Shown: positions 8,789-19,688, counted from the stretch's first letter. The stretch is DNA of 64,000 bases from Caldilineaceae bacterium (GCA_020846635.1 JADLDO010000054.1:124001-188000); one strand, 5' to 3'. A program made the numbers and translations. The notes: a model not told the origin generated them from the letters alone.

Positions 8789-10003
8789 ATGAACCAACAA
8801 ACCACACTTCTTTCCAATACATCAAATACAGATGAGCTTTTTGACCCTGCAATCGACCGGCGAAATAGCGACAGCGCCAAATGGAACTTCTACGGCGAAG
8901 AGATTTTGCCGCTCTGGGTCGCAGATATGGACTTTGCCTCACCCAAACCAATCCTCGACGCCTTACACAAGCGCATCGACCACGGCGTCTTTGGCTATGC
9001 CAGCGATCCGGTTCGCCTGCGCGAGCTCATCTGCGACCGTCTTGATTCCCTTTACAACTGGCAGATCGCGCCGGATCAGATTGTCTTTCTGCCTGGACTC
9101 GTCTCCGGCCTCAACCTTGTGGCCCGCGCAAGCGGCGAACAGGGCAGCGGCATCATGGTCAACACGCCCATTTACCCGCCTTTCCTCTCTGCCCCAACCA
9201 ACCAGGAACGCGTCATACAGGACGTACCGCTGGCGATGAGCCAACGCAAGACGGCACATGACCAGAGCTATCTCCATTACGAAATGGATTTTGATGCAAT
9301 GGACGCCGCGGTCGAGCCCAATACGCGCCTCTTTATGCTCTGTAACCCGCACAATCCCGTAGGACGCGCCTATGACCGCGCCGAGTTGGAGCAGTTAGCC
9401 ACATTCTGTTTGCGCCATAATCTCACCATCTGTAGCGACGAAATCCACAGCGACCTTCTCCTGGGCGAAACCAAACACATCCCTATTGCCGCGCTCAATC
9501 CTGAGATTGCCGCGGCCAGCATCACCTTGATGGCCCCCAGCAAAACCTTTAACATACCTGGCCTCGGTTGTAGCCTGGCAATTATTCCCAATAGCGAACT
9601 TCGCCAGCGTCTGGAAAAGACGGCGAGCGGCATCGTGCCTCATGTGAACCTTTTGGGGTTTGTGGCAGCCACCGCCGCCTATGAGTATGGAGAAAGCTGG
9701 CTGGCGTCTTTGCGCGAGTATCTAACGGTCAACCGCAACCGTGTCTTTGACTTCTTCAAGAAGAACTTGCCGGATGTTGAGATGACCCTGCCCGAAGCGA
9801 CCTATTTGGCATGGCTCGATTTCCGCGCCTATGGCATCACCGATCCCTATCAATTCTTTCTCGACCATGCCAAGATCGCGCTGGGATCAGGGACTTCATT
9901 CGGTGCACCGGGCAAAGGCTATGCACGCCTCAACTTCGGCACGACCCATGCCACCCTAGAGCAGGCCCTCGAAAGAATGGCCGATGCGCTCACCCGCGCC
10001 TAA
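8789..10003 (+). CDS. MalY/PatB-type PLP-dependent C-S lyase (cystathionine beta-lyase-like aminotransferase fold)
   Basis: A 404-residue class I/II aminotransferase-fold protein. The N-terminal FDPAIDRRNSDSAKW and LPLWVADMDFASP motifs are those of the MalY/PatB group, which cleave cystathionine or cysteine conjugates to pyruvate, ammonia and a thiol. The cofactor site is visible: NPHNPVGR (about 199-206), the Asp of SDEIHSDLL (about 226), and the Schiff-base lysine of APSKTFNIPGL (about 253). The ATG at 8789 is chosen over a GTG at 8762; neither has a strong ribosome site. It is transcribed away from mrpG after 84 bases and is probably independent. Confidence 0.9.
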   Translation: MNQQTTLLSNTSNTDELFDPAIDRRNSDSAKWNFYGEEILPLWVADMDFASPKPILDALHKRIDHGVFGYASDPVRLRELICDRLDSLYNWQIAPDQIVFLPGLVSGLNLVARASGEQGSGIMVNTPIYPPFLSAPTNQERVIQDVPLAMSQRKTAHDQSYLHYEMDFDAMDAAVEPNTRLFMLCNPHNPVGRAYDRAELEQLATFCLRHNLTICSDEIHSDLLLGETKHIPIAALNPEIAAASITLMAPSKTFNIPGLGCSLAIIPNSELRQRLEKTASGIVPHVNLLGFVAATAAYEYGESWLASLREYLTVNRNRVFDFFKKNLPDVEMTLPEATYLAWLDFRAYGITDPYQFFLDHAKIALGSGTSFGAPGKGYARLNFGTTHATLEQALERMADALTRA

Positions 10004-10013
10004 AGAACCCCAG

Positions 10014-10070
10014 CCAGAGACCCCACCCCAGCCCTCCCCAGTTTGGGGAGGGCTGGGGTGGGGTCTCTGG
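10014..10070. terminator. 27-bp perfect inverted repeat between convergent genes (bidirectional terminator)
   Basis: Arms 10014-10040 and 10044-10070 are perfect complements with a 3-base loop. It lies between the ends of the MalY-like and MFS genes. There is no T run on either side, so termination by this hairpin is inferred from position and strength. Confidence 0.65.
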
Positions 10071-10081
10071 CCTCTTGCCCC

Positions 10082-11314
10082 CTAATCATCCCCTACCGCC
10101 CTCAAATCCGCATCAAGCAGGGAACGCACCTGGGCGCGTTGGCGCAAAACGTACAGCGCCAACAGAACAATCGAGAGATAGACCAGCGTCGTCATCCCAA
10201 AGACGCCGCGCAGCCCAAACCAGACAGCAACCGCAGCCCCCACCATCGGCGCGATGGCACGCGCAGCCGCGTTGATGCTCGTATCTAAACCATAAATTGC
10301 GCCCTGGCTTCCCGTGGGGGCCCACAGGTTCATCAAGGCCGACAGGGCAGGAATCAACCCGCCCGCGGCAAACCCTTGCAGCGCCTGCAAAATGACCAAC
10401 TGCCACACATTGGTCACAAAAGGCTGTGGCGCATATAACAAAGCTGCACCCAACGCCGCGCCAATCAAAATCTTGCTGTGCCCAATCCGGTCGCCCAATT
10501 TTCCCAGCCACACCCCGCTCAACGCCGCTGTGAACGACGCCAAACCAATCATCAACCCTGTAATCGTCGCCGCCCCCTGCGCCACCCCTGTCAGTTCCAC
10601 GACAAAGAGCGCCACCATGGGCAAGAGCATTGTTTGCCCAAGACTACGTAGAAAATTCAACTCGTAGAGGCCACCCATCCCCGGAGATTGCAAGACCAGC
10701 CGGTAGGCAGAAAAGAAGCCCATTCTTGCCGCGCGCTGCTTGGGGACAAATTCCTCATGTACCCACAACAGGGTACACAGCCCCGACAATGCCAGCAGCG
10801 CGCCCGTGATCCAGAAACTCTCACGGAAGCCAAAAGCATCCCCCAACACGCCGCCGATCAGAGGCCCCACAGCGACCCCGACCGCGCGCGAAGTGTTCAG
10901 GACGCCCATCGCCTCACCAATGCGCTCACGCGGGGCCGATGCTGCCACAAGTGCGCTCGCCGCGGGTACGACGCCTGTCACCAAACCCTGAATGGTACGC
11001 AGAACCACCAACTGCTCGGCGTTCTGCACCAGCCCCATCAACACCAACAGAATCGCGCCCCCCAATGTCGCACGCACCAACATCACCTTGCGCCCATAAC
11101 GGTCTGCATAGGAACCCCAGATGGGCGCAGCCAGCATCATGGTGAATGCTTGCGACGAAAAGGCCAATCCTGCCCAAAATGCCACGCTGCCCCCCGTCGA
11201 AATGCCCACTTCCTCGACATACAAGGGCAAAAAGGGAAAGACCAGGCTAAACCCGGCGGTGGAAAGGAGTTGCACCACCGTCAAAACATACAAGTTGCGT
11301 TGCCACCGTGGCAT
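10082..11314 (-). CDS. MFS drug-type efflux transporter
   Basis: A 410-residue protein with twelve predicted membrane helices, in the DHA1 (drug:H+ antiporter) style. Motif A is clear between helices 2 and 3 ([13 protein letters not shown], about residues 66-78), and a motif C-like region ([13 protein letters not shown]) lies at about 152-164. Such carriers export small molecules using the proton gradient; the substrate cannot be told. It follows the CPBP protease gene by 79 bases on the same strand. The stop is close to the convergent malY-like gene. Confidence 0.88.
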   Translation of the reverse strand: MPRWQRNLYVLTVVQLLSTAGFSLVFPFLPLYVEEVGISTGGSVAFWAGLAFSSQAFTMMLAAPIWGSYADRYGRKVMLVRATLGGAILLVLMGLVQNAEQLVVLRTIQGLVTGVVPAASALVAASAPRERIGEAMGVLNTSRAVGVAVGPLIGGVLGDAFGFRESFWITGALLALSGLCTLLWVHEEFVPKQRAARMGFFSAYRLVLQSPGMGGLYELNFLRSLGQTMLLPMVALFVVELTGVAQGAATITGLMIGLASFTAALSGVWLGKLGDRIGHSKILIGAALGAALLYAPQPFVTNVWQLVILQALQGFAAGGLIPALSALMNLWAPTGSQGAIYGLDTSINAAARAIAPMVGAAVAVWFGLRGVFGMTTLVYLSIVLLALYVLRQRAQVRSLLDADLRAVGDD

Positions 11315-11393
11315 GCGAATTACTTTCTAGGGCGGGTAAGCCCGCTAGCGTCTCGCAGGTTGTTGTGGCAGGGCATGTGCGAACCCTGCTCGG

Positions 11394-12443
11394 CTATACG
11401 TCAATGTTGAACGTGCTGAGATAGGCCAACAGGCCCAGCGTCATGTTATAGACGGCATGCGTGATCATGGCGGTGGAAGTATTATAGCGCAGCCGCAGCC
11501 AGCCGAGTACCAGCCCCAGGATCAAGACCACCAGGGTAGAGAGGGTAATCCCATAATTGCTGTGTACTAATGCAAAAAGGAGTGATGAAAGAATGAGGCC
11601 AAAGCGCGGAAGCAGCGCGCCGCGGAACAGAGTCTCCTCCCCCAACCCTGCCGACAGGCCAATGGTCAAGATGCCAAAAGGCGTTGTAAAGAGCGCGCCC
11701 AACAGTTGTTCGCTCAACCGCTCGACATCGGCGTTCGCCCCCATCCCCAAAAATGAGGACAAAGCCTCAATCAGCAGTACGACCGGAACCATGCCCAAAC
11801 CAACACCAATCCCAATCAACCACTCACGATCGCTTGGCATAGCAATCCCCAGCCGCGCCAGAGTCTCGCCCCAACTGCGCCGCGACAGCCATCCCACGCC
11901 CACCATTGCCAACAGCGCCGTTAGGATCTGCTGCACCCATAATGAGAGCAAGGTATTGCTTTCCGCCTCTTCTTCAGCGCTTGCCAAAATATCAGCCAGG
12001 TTCCCCAACCCAATTCCCAGGGTCATGATCAGATTGACAAGCACCAACATCGAAAGCGACAGCGCAACGGCATGAACGGGACTTTCTGCATTCAGCGCAG
12101 TAAAGCGCGCAAAAAGCCGGCGAACCGGGGGCAGCAACAAGATAATTCCCAATAATGATGGCAGCCACAGCCCCAGCGCAAGCAGCGGCAGCGATGCCAA
12201 AGGCATCTCTTGCCCCAGCGATTCAAAGAGCGACGGATCGAGCGTGGCGATCCACGACCCAAATTGCATCAACAAGCCCGCCAGCACGCCCAAGCCATAG
12301 AGTACAAACAGGAAGATATAGGCCACCAGCGCCAGCCCCTCATACGGTTGCTCTCGCTGACGGCGCCCCTCCGCCACGTTCGCAATCCATACAATCAGAA
12401 ACAGCGGTACAAACATCGTCACCAAACTCAGAATTTCGCTCAT
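11394..12443 (-). CDS. CPBP-family intramembrane glutamic endopeptidase (CAAX protease/Abi)
   Basis: A 349-residue protein with eight or so membrane helices. The ABI domain carries motif 1 GEETLFRGALLPRFG (EExxxR, about residues 266-280) and motif 2 FALVHSNYG (about 289-297), the residues that form the catalytic site in Rce1-like enzymes. Bacterial members are implicated in processing, bacteriocin immunity or unknown roles. A GAGGG ribosome site precedes the ATG. It is the first gene of a probable two-gene unit with the MFS exporter, so a joint role in handling an exported peptide is possible but unproven. Confidence 0.88.
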   Translation of the reverse strand: MSEILSLVTMFVPLFLIVWIANVAEGRRQREQPYEGLALVAYIFLFVLYGLGVLAGLLMQFGSWIATLDPSLFESLGQEMPLASLPLLALGLWLPSLLGIILLLPPVRRLFARFTALNAESPVHAVALSLSMLVLVNLIMTLGIGLGNLADILASAEEEAESNTLLSLWVQQILTALLAMVGVGWLSRRSWGETLARLGIAMPSDREWLIGIGVGLGMVPVVLLIEALSSFLGMGANADVERLSEQLLGALFTTPFGILTIGLSAGLGEETLFRGALLPRFGLILSSLLFALVHSNYGITLSTLVVLILGLVLGWLRLRYNTSTAMITHAVYNMTLGLLAYLSTFNIDV

Positions 12444-12601
12444 AAGTCCCTCGTTACGCTACTCATCGCATACCCTTCCTCTCCGACTACTAGACAAACC
12501 GTTGGGGACGCCCTACAATAACCCATAGATGCCTGGCGGGCCGGCGAACTCGCCTGCTGTCTGCACAAATTCCGGCATATTTCTTGTACAAAGGATGAAC
12601 T

Positions 12602-14854
12602 ATGCACTCTCTAAGCGGCGTCTCAGAGGGGCAAAGATTGCCCGCCGCCCCCACCGCGGACAGAGCAAACGCTCAAAGCATTGAGGCAAGCCCCCCGATT
12701 ATTCAACCAGCCACACAGGTCTATGTCCCGGATGTTGACCTCTCCTCTCTCTCATTGGACGAGCTAAGTACATCCGAAATTGTCTACAACCGCGAGTTGA
12801 GTTGGCTAGACTTTAACTGGCGTGTCCTCAACGAGGCGCTGGATGCGCGCAATCCCCTCCTAGAGCGGCTCAAGTTTATCGCCATCACCGCCAGCAACCT
12901 GGACGAATTCTTTCGCAAACGTGTAGGCGGGCTCAAGCGTCAAAAGGCCGCGGGCATTGCCCACTTAACCCTGCCGGGCCTCACCCCCGATCACCAGTTG
13001 CAGCTCATCTCCAAAGCCGTACGCCCCATGATCGAAGCACAGACCGACTGCCTTTCCCAAGAACTTTTGCCAAAGTTGGCGGAGCAGGGTCTGCGTATCT
13101 TCAAATATGCAGAGTTAAACTTTGACCAGCAGCAATGGCTGCGCGCCTATTATCTGCGTGAAGTCTACCCGATTCTGACGCCGCTTGCCGTCGATCCGGG
13201 ACATCCCTTCCCGTTCCTCAGCAATCTTAGCCTGAGCCTCGGTGTCTTTCTGCGCGATCCAGTCACCGACGAAACGCAGTTTGCTCGTGTCAAAGTGCCA
13301 CAAAATCGCTCGCGATGGGTCCACCTGGAGAACCCCTCGCATATGGTTCCGCTCGAAGAGGTCATGATCCATAATTTGGACACGCTCTTTACGGGCATGG
13401 ACATCCTCGCTGCCTACCCCTTCCGCATCACGCGCAACGCTGACATTGCCCGCAACGAGGAAGAAGCCGATGACCTGCTCGATATGATTAGCGAGGAACT
13501 GCGCGAGCAGCGATTTGCCGAAGTGGTACGGCTGGAAATCGACGCTGCCATGCCTCCCGCCATGTCGGCAATCCTCCAGCACGAACTCAACCTGGAACAG
13601 AACGACATCTATCCGGTGGATGGATTACTGCGACTTGCCGACCTCTTTCCACTAGCCGAAGCCAACCTGCCCCATCTCAAATACGAACCGTGGACGCCTA
13701 TGACCCATCCACGTTTGGTAGGGATCGACCGCCAGTCACGCACAGGCGATCTCTTTTCCATCATCCGCCAGGGAGACTTGCTCGTACACCACCCATACCA
13801 TAGTTTCAGCGCCAGCACACAGCTCTTTATCGAGGCTGCGGCGCGTGACCCTCACGTCGTGGCGATTAAACAGACCCTCTATCGCACCAGTGCCGATTCA
13901 CCGGTTGTCAGCGCACTGACCCAGGCAGCCGAACGTGGCAAGCAGGTCGCCGTTTTGGTCGAGGTCAAAGCTCGCTTTGATGAAGCACAGAACATCGAAT
14001 GGGCGCGTGCGCTGGAAAACGCAGGCTGTCATGTCGCCTATGGTCTTGTGGGACTCAAAACCCATTCCAAACTGTCGTTGGTCATTCGTGATGAAGAAGA
14101 TGGGTTACGCGCCTATTTTCATATCGGTACAGGCAATTATAACCCGAAGACCGCATCTCTCTACACAGACATCGGTCTCTTTAGCTGTAACCCCGAAATC
14201 GGGGCGGACATCATGGATGTCTTTAACTTCCTCACCGGCTACAGCCGCCAGACACAATATCGAAAGCTGCTGGTCGCGCCGGTCAACATGCGCCAGCGTT
14301 TCGCCGAACTGATCGACATCGAGATCTCCCATGCTCTCAATGGACGACCAGCCCACTTGATCGCCAAAATGAATGGGCTGGAAGACCAAGTCCTGATCCG
14401 CAAGCTCTATGAGGCCAGTCAGGCGGGTGTCTCCGTTGACCTCATTGTGCGTGGCAACTGTCGCCTTCGCCCCGGTCTGCCCGGTATCAGCGAAAATATA
14501 CGCGTCATCAGCATGATTGGGCGCTTCCTGGAACATTCGCGCATCTTCTATTTTGCCAATGGCGGCGAACCCCGCTACTTCATCGGCAGCGCCGACTGGA
14601 TGCGCCGCAACCTCTCCAACCGCGTTGAAGCGATCGTACCGATTGAAGACTCGCGCCTGCAAGAGCAGTTGGCACACATACTGCACATTTCGTTGGAAGA
14701 TGAACGCCAGACTTGGGAGATGCTACCGGATGGACGCTACCGGCAGCGCCGCCCGCGGCCAGACGATACCAGCAGCCCCGCTGCACTCGGTACTCAAGCC
14801 TGGCTCATGCGCCAAATTCGCCACGCTGCCTCCCAAGTCACTGACGAAGAATAA
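12602..14854 (+). CDS. ppk1: Polyphosphate kinase 1
   Basis: A 750-residue enzyme that reversibly polymerises the gamma-phosphate of ATP into polyphosphate. The N-terminal domain starts with [17 protein letters not shown] (about residues 63-79) and [16 protein letters not shown]. The two PLD-like catalytic sites are visible as [12 protein letters not shown] (His about 488, the autophosphorylated one in the family) and [12 protein letters not shown] (His about 645). [17 protein letters not shown] lies between. About 60 extra residues precede the normal N-terminus, rich in Ala, Pro and Ser, so a later start is possible, but no better one is seen. The gene stands alone. Confidence 0.96.
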   Translation: MHSLSGVSEGQRLPAAPTADRANAQSIEASPPIIQPATQVYVPDVDLSSLSLDELSTSEIVYNRELSWLDFNWRVLNEALDARNPLLERLKFIAITASNLDEFFRKRVGGLKRQKAAGIAHLTLPGLTPDHQLQLISKAVRPMIEAQTDCLSQELLPKLAEQGLRIFKYAELNFDQQQWLRAYYLREVYPILTPLAVDPGHPFPFLSNLSLSLGVFLRDPVTDETQFARVKVPQNRSRWVHLENPSHMVPLEEVMIHNLDTLFTGMDILAAYPFRITRNADIARNEEEADDLLDMISEELREQRFAEVVRLEIDAAMPPAMSAILQHELNLEQNDIYPVDGLLRLADLFPLAEANLPHLKYEPWTPMTHPRLVGIDRQSRTGDLFSIIRQGDLLVHHPYHSFSASTQLFIEAAARDPHVVAIKQTLYRTSADSPVVSALTQAAERGKQVAVLVEVKARFDEAQNIEWARALENAGCHVAYGLVGLKTHSKLSLVIRDEEDGLRAYFHIGTGNYNPKTASLYTDIGLFSCNPEIGADIMDVFNFLTGYSRQTQYRKLLVAPVNMRQRFAELIDIEISHALNGRPAHLIAKMNGLEDQVLIRKLYEASQAGVSVDLIVRGNCRLRPGLPGISENIRVISMIGRFLEHSRIFYFANGGEPRYFIGSADWMRRNLSNRVEAIVPIEDSRLQEQLAHILHISLEDERQTWEMLPDGRYRQRRPRPDDTSSPAALGTQAWLMRQIRHAASQVTDEE

Positions 14855-14930
14855 AAGAAGAATCAAAGTCGAGCCATACCCCACCCAACTTTTTGGAACC
14901 CCACGCGTCGTACCAACGTCTCTAGCATAG

Positions 14931-14978
14931 ACCTGGAAGCCGAGCGGCGTCTGTTCGTTCGCCGCTCGGCTTCCAGGT
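14931..14978. terminator. 19-bp perfect inverted repeat between ppk1 and mdh
   Basis: Arms 14931-14949 and 14960-14978 pair perfectly around a 10-base loop. It separates convergent ppk1 and mdh and probably terminates both. Confidence 0.65.
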
Positions 14979-15016
14979 GGCTCAATTGCTTCTCCCCAGG
15001 CCAACGCCAGGTATGA

Positions 15017-16000
15017 TTACGCAATCATCGCCGCAACAGAGTCTCGTTCTTCAACCAATTCCTGGCCCGTAGCCGCGAGCATTTGACGGTCAAAGTCGCT
15101 CAACGACAGGCCCTCCACAATTTGAAACTGACCATTTTGGACTGTCACCGGATAGCTGAAAATCACATCTTTGGGCGAGCCATACGCGCCGGTGCTAGGG
15201 ATTGCCATACTGACCCAATCGCCCGCGTCTGTGCCACGATACCAGGTCTGCACATGGTTGATCGCAGCGTTGGCTGCGCTTGCCGCGCTGCTTTGACCGC
15301 GCGCTTCAATAACCGCCGCGCCTCGCTTCTGCACTGTGGGAATAAAAGTCTCGCGCAGCCACGCATCATCGCCGATCACCTGGCTGGCAGGTTTCCCCCC
15401 AATTTCGGCATGATACGCGTCCGGGTATTGCGTGGAGCTATGATTGCCCCAGATCGTCACCTTCTTGACCTCTGTGACCGACACACCCGCTTTCTGTGCC
15501 AATTGTGTCAGCGCGCGGTTATGATCCAGCCGAGTCATCGCCGTAAAACGCTCGCGCGGCACATCGGGGGCATTGCGCATGGCAATCAAACAATTCGTGT
15601 TAGCCGGGTTGCCCACGACCAGCACGCGTATGTCATCCGCCGCGCCTTTGTTAATTGCTTCGCCCTGGGGCTTAAAGATTGCGCCATTCGCCTCCAACAA
15701 ATCCTTGCGCTCCATCCCCTTGCCGCGCGGGCGCGCACCAATCAAGAGCGCCCAGTTCACCCCATCAAAGGCCTGAGGCGCGCTGTCGGTCAAGACCATT
15801 CCCTTCAGCAACGGAAACGCGCAGTCATCCAACTCCATCGCTACCCCTTCCAGCGCTTTCAGGGCTGGCGTAATCTCCAACATATGCAAGATCACCGGCT
15901 GATCGGGGCCAAAAAGGTCCCCATTGGCAATCCGAAAGGCGGCAGCATAACCGATATTTCCGGCAGCGCCCGTAATGGCAACGCGAATGGGTGAACTCAT
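15017..16000 (-). CDS. mdh: Malate dehydrogenase (NAD-dependent)
   Basis: A 327-residue cytoplasmic dehydrogenase of the citric acid cycle, interconverting malate and oxaloacetate. The Rossmann motif [15 protein letters not shown] is at residues 11-25. The active site is visible as [14 protein letters not shown] (substrate Arg and Asp, about 156-169) and the catalytic His in [15 protein letters not shown] (about 187). The GAAGNIGY form and the length of about 327 match the plant chloroplast/Thermus-like type 2 malate dehydrogenases. A strong AGGAGG ribosome site lies eight bases before the ATG. It appears to be transcribed alone. Confidence 0.96.
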   Translation of the reverse strand: MSSPIRVAITGAAGNIGYAAAFRIANGDLFGPDQPVILHMLEITPALKALEGVAMELDDCAFPLLKGMVLTDSAPQAFDGVNWALLIGARPRGKGMERKDLLEANGAIFKPQGEAINKGAADDIRVLVVGNPANTNCLIAMRNAPDVPRERFTAMTRLDHNRALTQLAQKAGVSVTEVKKVTIWGNHSSTQYPDAYHAEIGGKPASQVIGDDAWLRETFIPTVQKRGAAVIEARGQSSAASAANAAINHVQTWYRGTDAGDWVSMAIPSTGAYGSPKDVIFSYPVTVQNGQFQIVEGLSLSDFDRQMLAATGQELVEERDSVAAMIA

Positions 16001-16498
16001 TGAACGAACCTCCTGGTTCTATTGCTTCGTATAAAAGTGAGGTGCAAACGTCCGATAGAAATGTGTTAGAAATGTGTGAAACGCTTAACGGATACGCGTG
16101 ATACCAATGGTTGTTACAAAGCTTTGGGTCCAATATCTGCTACAGTAGATCATCGGCTACAGTAATGAGTAATCCATAGACCACCGCGCCACGTATTCAG
16201 CGCAAGAATGATAGGATCGTTGATAGGCATCCTTGTTGCTCAATTTGTGGCTTGCGCGCTCGGCTGGTATAAAATTGATTAGGTCAATCTTCTATTAGCA
16301 TACCCCCAGTGCAAAAATGCTCAAAAGTATGCACCCGGACGTGAGAGACGTAAGGATAAAACCAAATGTGATTTTGGGGATTGGCCTCTAGCCTGCAATC
16401 CCACCAGCAGCGCCTGTTAAGGCCGCCAGACAATACATCCGAACAATACATCCAGACATCCAGACAGAAGTATCCTGAGAATAAGGAGAACACGATTC
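16001..16498. other. 498-base gap between divergent mdh and a secreted-protein gene
   Basis: No gene is seen. The right part holds a promoter (16245-16273) and a leader of about 220 bases, including a short hairpin and a stretch at about 16440-16475 where an ACATCC(A)GA-like unit recurs four times. The part next to mdh holds two near copies of an AGAAATGTGT motif at about 16056-16080. Confidence 0.5.
16245..16273 (+). promoter_or_regulatory. Sigma-70 type promoter for the FG-GAP secreted protein
   Basis: -35 TTGTGG (16245-16250), 17-base spacer, -10 TATAAA (16268-16273). It implies a 5' leader of about 220 bases. Confidence 0.5.
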
Positions 16499-18655
16499 AT
16501 GAAACCCGCAATTCATAAGCGCCGCACGCTCAATTACTGCTTGGCAGCGGCGCTTCTCCTCGCACAGATCGTTGGCATTCTTGCCCTGCCTAAACCTGTC
16601 GCCGCTGAAGTCAGCGCCGACCCAAACGCCGAAATTGTCTACATCGACGAGAATGATTTCATTCGTGTCTTGGATACGCAGGGCGATCCGCTGGTTGAAT
16701 GGGTCAGCCCAGATGGAGGATGGGACGATATCGTACTGGCGGATGTGAATGACGATGGCGACTTCGAGATCATCGCTATGGACAAACAGGGCGAGGACTC
16801 CTTCCGCGTCGCTGTCTTTGATCCTGTTGTCGCGCGCGGGGCAACTGATCCGAACAAGCAGATCAATGGCATCCCCTGGGACACCCTCTGGACAACGACC
16901 ATTCAAGGCAACGGCCAATATCTCGTTGCGGGCAACTTTGACGATGGCATCCCCGGCGACGAGTTTGTCACAGGCTTCCGCGTGGGCGACACCTCGATTG
17001 TCACCATCTGGAACGCCAACAGCCTGGGTTCCGATGGAAAACCCACAGGTCGCGACTGGAAAAAGCACATCGAAAAAGAGTATCCCGACTATGAATACAC
17101 CGGGGGTGTTGCCGGTCAGTTGAATGGCGAAGGGGCCGATGAACTCATTCTCTTCGACCCGGAGAGCGACATCACCCGGATGGACGTCTACAGCCCCGAT
17201 AATGACCTGGCCCTTTTGGACAGCGAGACATCGAGCAATGATCGCTTCAAGCAGGGAGCCACAGGTCAGCTACGTGCCGGTGGCAACGAGGAACTTGCTG
17301 CCATTCTTACCGTGTCGAGTCCATCCAGAACCAGCCTCAGAACCTATGAAATGGACGACAGCAACGAAGTCCAGGAGGAGGAACTCTGGGCGTTTGCGCC
17401 TCAGCCCGACTGGCTCTTTTTGGCCGATATCAGTGGCAATGGCGACAAGGAGATCTTCTTCCTACGCAACTTCCCTGCAGGCAGTAATGGCGCGCGCCTC
17501 ATCATGCGCGACGCCTGGGGCGATGACAACAAGCGCAACGAAGGTTTGATCGAATGGGCGCTCATGGATGGCGGCGACAAGAACCAATTCCGGTCAGGTG
17601 CCGGTGGAGACGTGGACGGCGATGGCAAGGACGAAGTGATCCTGCTGCGCGACGACCGTATCCGCATCTATCACTCGCCAGAGAATGGTCGCGAGGGATC
17701 GGGGAACTTTCAAGACATTTTCAAAGCAACCAACAACCGGCGTAACACACTTTTGGTCGGCGATTTGGACCGCAACGGCTTCACAACAGGCCCGGTCCTT
17801 GCCTCGGACAAGGTTCTCATCGACGCCATCATTCCAGCAGGAACCGTCAGCCAAGACTTCACCGTCCAGGTTACCAATATCGGCACGCCAGGGCCGGTGA
17901 GCGTCAACGCCATTATCCCTGCCGGTTTCGGTTGGGCACAGATCAACCCGACCCTTGTGACTACTCCGGCGACGATCCGTGTACGCTTTGATGCCACCTC
18001 GCTCAAGGCAGGAACCTATGGGGCTGTGATGCGCCTGGTTTCGTCGCAATCAAACGTGATCAACAATGACATTGGGGTAGAACTGCGTCTGACCGTTGTG
18101 CCACCGGCCCTGGCCCCAGTGCCACCGGTGCTGGCGATGTACAGATTGCCCGGCGAACAGACAACCGCCCCCTTTACGACCACAGTTCAGATACGCGGCA
18201 GCAATGACCTTTCCTTCCGCGCCGCCATCCTCGGCGTCCCCGCGGCCCCTGCTGGTTCGGCGACTGTCGCAACTAGTGAGGGATTAGAGGGAGCCATCAC
18301 CGGCGGCGCGATTGATGCCGATGGCAACATCGTCATCTACGACGCGCAGGGCAACAGCCGCACACTGGGCGCAGAGTTGGTGAGCAGCGCGCAGGCAGTC
18401 ACAACCACCGTCATGCTCGACCCGACCATCAGTTGGATCACGGGCGCGACCCTGGATAAAGCGACCACACCAGCAACCTTGTCAATCGCCATTGACCCAT
18501 CGCTCATGACCGAGGATTACCAGCGCGAGCATGCTGTATTGATCCTCGTCGCCGATACCCGCGCCGGTACACCGTCGCAAAATGTCACCATTGTACCCAT
18601 CGAGTTGGCAAATGTCGGCCATCTCATGTGGGTGTCACTCCTGAACAAGGAATAG
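16499..18655 (+). CDS. Secreted protein with FG-GAP/VCBS-like beta-propeller and Ig-like domain
   Basis: A 718-residue exported protein. Residues 1-37 are a Sec signal peptide (KRR, hydrophobic core, cleavage after VAA). From about 45 to 440 there are repeated Asp/Gly-rich loops of the FG-GAP type: DVNDDGDFEIIAMD, NFDDGIPGDEFVTGF, LNGEGADELILFD, DISGNGDKEIFFLR and, closest to the consensus, DVDGDGKDEVILLRDD (about 371-386). These usually bind calcium and build a propeller. From about 440 to 540 a beta-sandwich with an N-IG-PGPVSV pattern resembles BACON/Ig-like domains. The last 170 residues are beta-rich and not recognised. An AAGGAG ribosome site precedes the ATG. Probably a surface or matrix protein; ligand unknown. 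Confidence 0.8.
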   Translation: MKPAIHKRRTLNYCLAAALLLAQIVGILALPKPVAAEVSADPNAEIVYIDENDFIRVLDTQGDPLVEWVSPDGGWDDIVLADVNDDGDFEIIAMDKQGEDSFRVAVFDPVVARGATDPNKQINGIPWDTLWTTTIQGNGQYLVAGNFDDGIPGDEFVTGFRVGDTSIVTIWNANSLGSDGKPTGRDWKKHIEKEYPDYEYTGGVAGQLNGEGADELILFDPESDITRMDVYSPDNDLALLDSETSSNDRFKQGATGQLRAGGNEELAAILTVSSPSRTSLRTYEMDDSNEVQEEELWAFAPQPDWLFLADISGNGDKEIFFLRNFPAGSNGARLIMRDAWGDDNKRNEGLIEWALMDGGDKNQFRSGAGGDVDGDGKDEVILLRDDRIRIYHSPENGREGSGNFQDIFKATNNRRNTLLVGDLDRNGFTTGPVLASDKVLIDAIIPAGTVSQDFTVQVTNIGTPGPVSVNAIIPAGFGWAQINPTLVTTPATIRVRFDATSLKAGTYGAVMRLVSSQSNVINNDIGVELRLTVVPPALAPVPPVLAMYRLPGEQTTAPFTTTVQIRGSNDLSFRAAILGVPAAPAGSATVATSEGLEGAITGGAIDADGNIVIYDAQGNSRTLGAELVSSAQAVTTTVMLDPTISWITGATLDKATTPATLSIAIDPSLMTEDYQREHAVLILVADTRAGTPSQNVTIVPIELANVGHLMWVSLLNKE

Positions 18656-18702
18656 CCGGCCCTCATTCAAGAGTACAACTTTGCGGTGACTCCGACGATT
18701 GA

Positions 18703-18744
18703 ACCCCCTGTGCATCCTCGCGCTGGCGAGGATGCACAGGGGGT
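18703..18744. terminator. 19-bp perfect inverted repeat after the secreted-protein gene
   Basis: Arms 18703-18721 and 18726-18744 pair perfectly around a GCTG tetraloop, 48 bases past the stop at 18655. No T run follows. Confidence 0.65.
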
Positions 18745-18783
18745 CTCGACCCTCATGCGAGATAGCCCCATACCCCCAAATGC

Positions 18784-18812
18784 TTGACGAACTGATCCCC
18801 ACCATGTATTCT
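18784..18812 (+). promoter_or_regulatory. Sigma-70 type promoter for the CDP-alcohol phosphatidyltransferase gene
   Basis: -35 TTGACG (18784-18789), 17-base spacer, -10 TATTCT (18807-18812), about 100 bases ahead of the ATG at 18917. Confidence 0.6.
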
Positions 18813-18916
18813 AGTTGGCATAATCCGAAGATCACACAGTTCCGGATCAGAAGTCACCTACCAAAGTGTCTCGTCACCCTCGGCTGCTTTGGCCTTACAG
18901 AGTAGGATGAATTGCT

Positions 18917-19597
18917 ATGTTCTCTAAGTTTGGTCGCCAGTTTTTTGCACCTTTCGTTGCCTATGCCGTGGGATTGCTCCAAACTGCCGGTGTTTCTCCA
19001 AACGCGCTGACCTATACAGGTTTCATCTTGACCGCACTCACTGCCGTACTCTTAGCCGGTGGGTACTTCCGCTGGGGAGCGTTACTCCTGCTGGTGGCGT
19101 CCATCTTCGACATGCTCGACGGTGCGTTGGCGCGTGCCACCGAGCAATCCAGCCGCTTCGGGGCCTTCCTCGACAGCACTCTGGATCGCTATTCGGAAAG
19201 CATTACCTTTCTCGCGCTGGCTTTCTACTATTCCGGCATTCCTGGGGCACGCACCGAGTTGCTGCTGGTCGTCGTCATCCTGATTGGGTCGCTGATGGTT
19301 AGCTATACCCGCGCCCGCGCCGAAGCTCTTAACGTCGAATGTAAAGCAGGTATGCTCCAGCGCCCGGAAAGAGTCGTGCTGCTGATTGCGGGCCTCCTGA
19401 TCGGCTGGTTGCAGCCGGTTCTCTGGATCATGGCAATCCTGACGAATATCTCAGCCATACAACGAATCTATGAAGTCTATTCCAACACACGCCAACTTCC
19501 ATCCACCCTTGCGAATGCCGGTTCCGCATCCGGTGCGGCGACCAATGCGGCAACCAAAATCGTCCCGCCGCGCGATCAACCTCCTGTTCAAAGCTGA
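18917..19597 (+). CDS. CDP-alcohol phosphatidyltransferase family protein
   Basis: A 226-residue membrane enzyme. The class motif DGxxAR-x8-G-x3-D-x3-D is intact (DGALARATEQSSRFGAFLDSTLDR is its span, residues 72-95), which binds the metal ions and transfers a phosphatidyl group from CDP-diacylglycerol to an alcohol. Helices flank it on both sides. The position of the motif and the short length resemble the archaetidyl/phosphatidylinositol-phosphate synthase type found in Chloroflexota and Actinobacteria, so inositol phosphate is a reasonable guess; glycerol phosphate is the alternative. The last 30 residues are a Ala/Pro-rich tail. It is transcribed alone, just ahead of the sigma factor gene. 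Confidence 0.85.
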   Translation: MFSKFGRQFFAPFVAYAVGLLQTAGVSPNALTYTGFILTALTAVLLAGGYFRWGALLLLVASIFDMLDGALARATEQSSRFGAFLDSTLDRYSESITFLALAFYYSGIPGARTELLLVVVILIGSLMVSYTRARAEALNVECKAGMLQRPERVVLLIAGLLIGWLQPVLWIMAILTNISAIQRIYEVYSNTRQLPSTLANAGSASGAATNAATKIVPPRDQPPVQS

Positions 19598-19688
19598 ACC
19601 GGGGAGAACTTCGCCGCTTGGATTTGTGTCGAAAGAGATGCAATCCAGTTGGACTCGATTGCCCTGTACGATGACCGCGGCCATTTCG

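Noticed and set aside
15083-15994. 303-codon plus-strand frame inside mdh
   Set aside because: It is the antisense shadow of a well-supported malate dehydrogenase; its translation shows no domain and has the Cys/His/Arg-rich look of a shadow.
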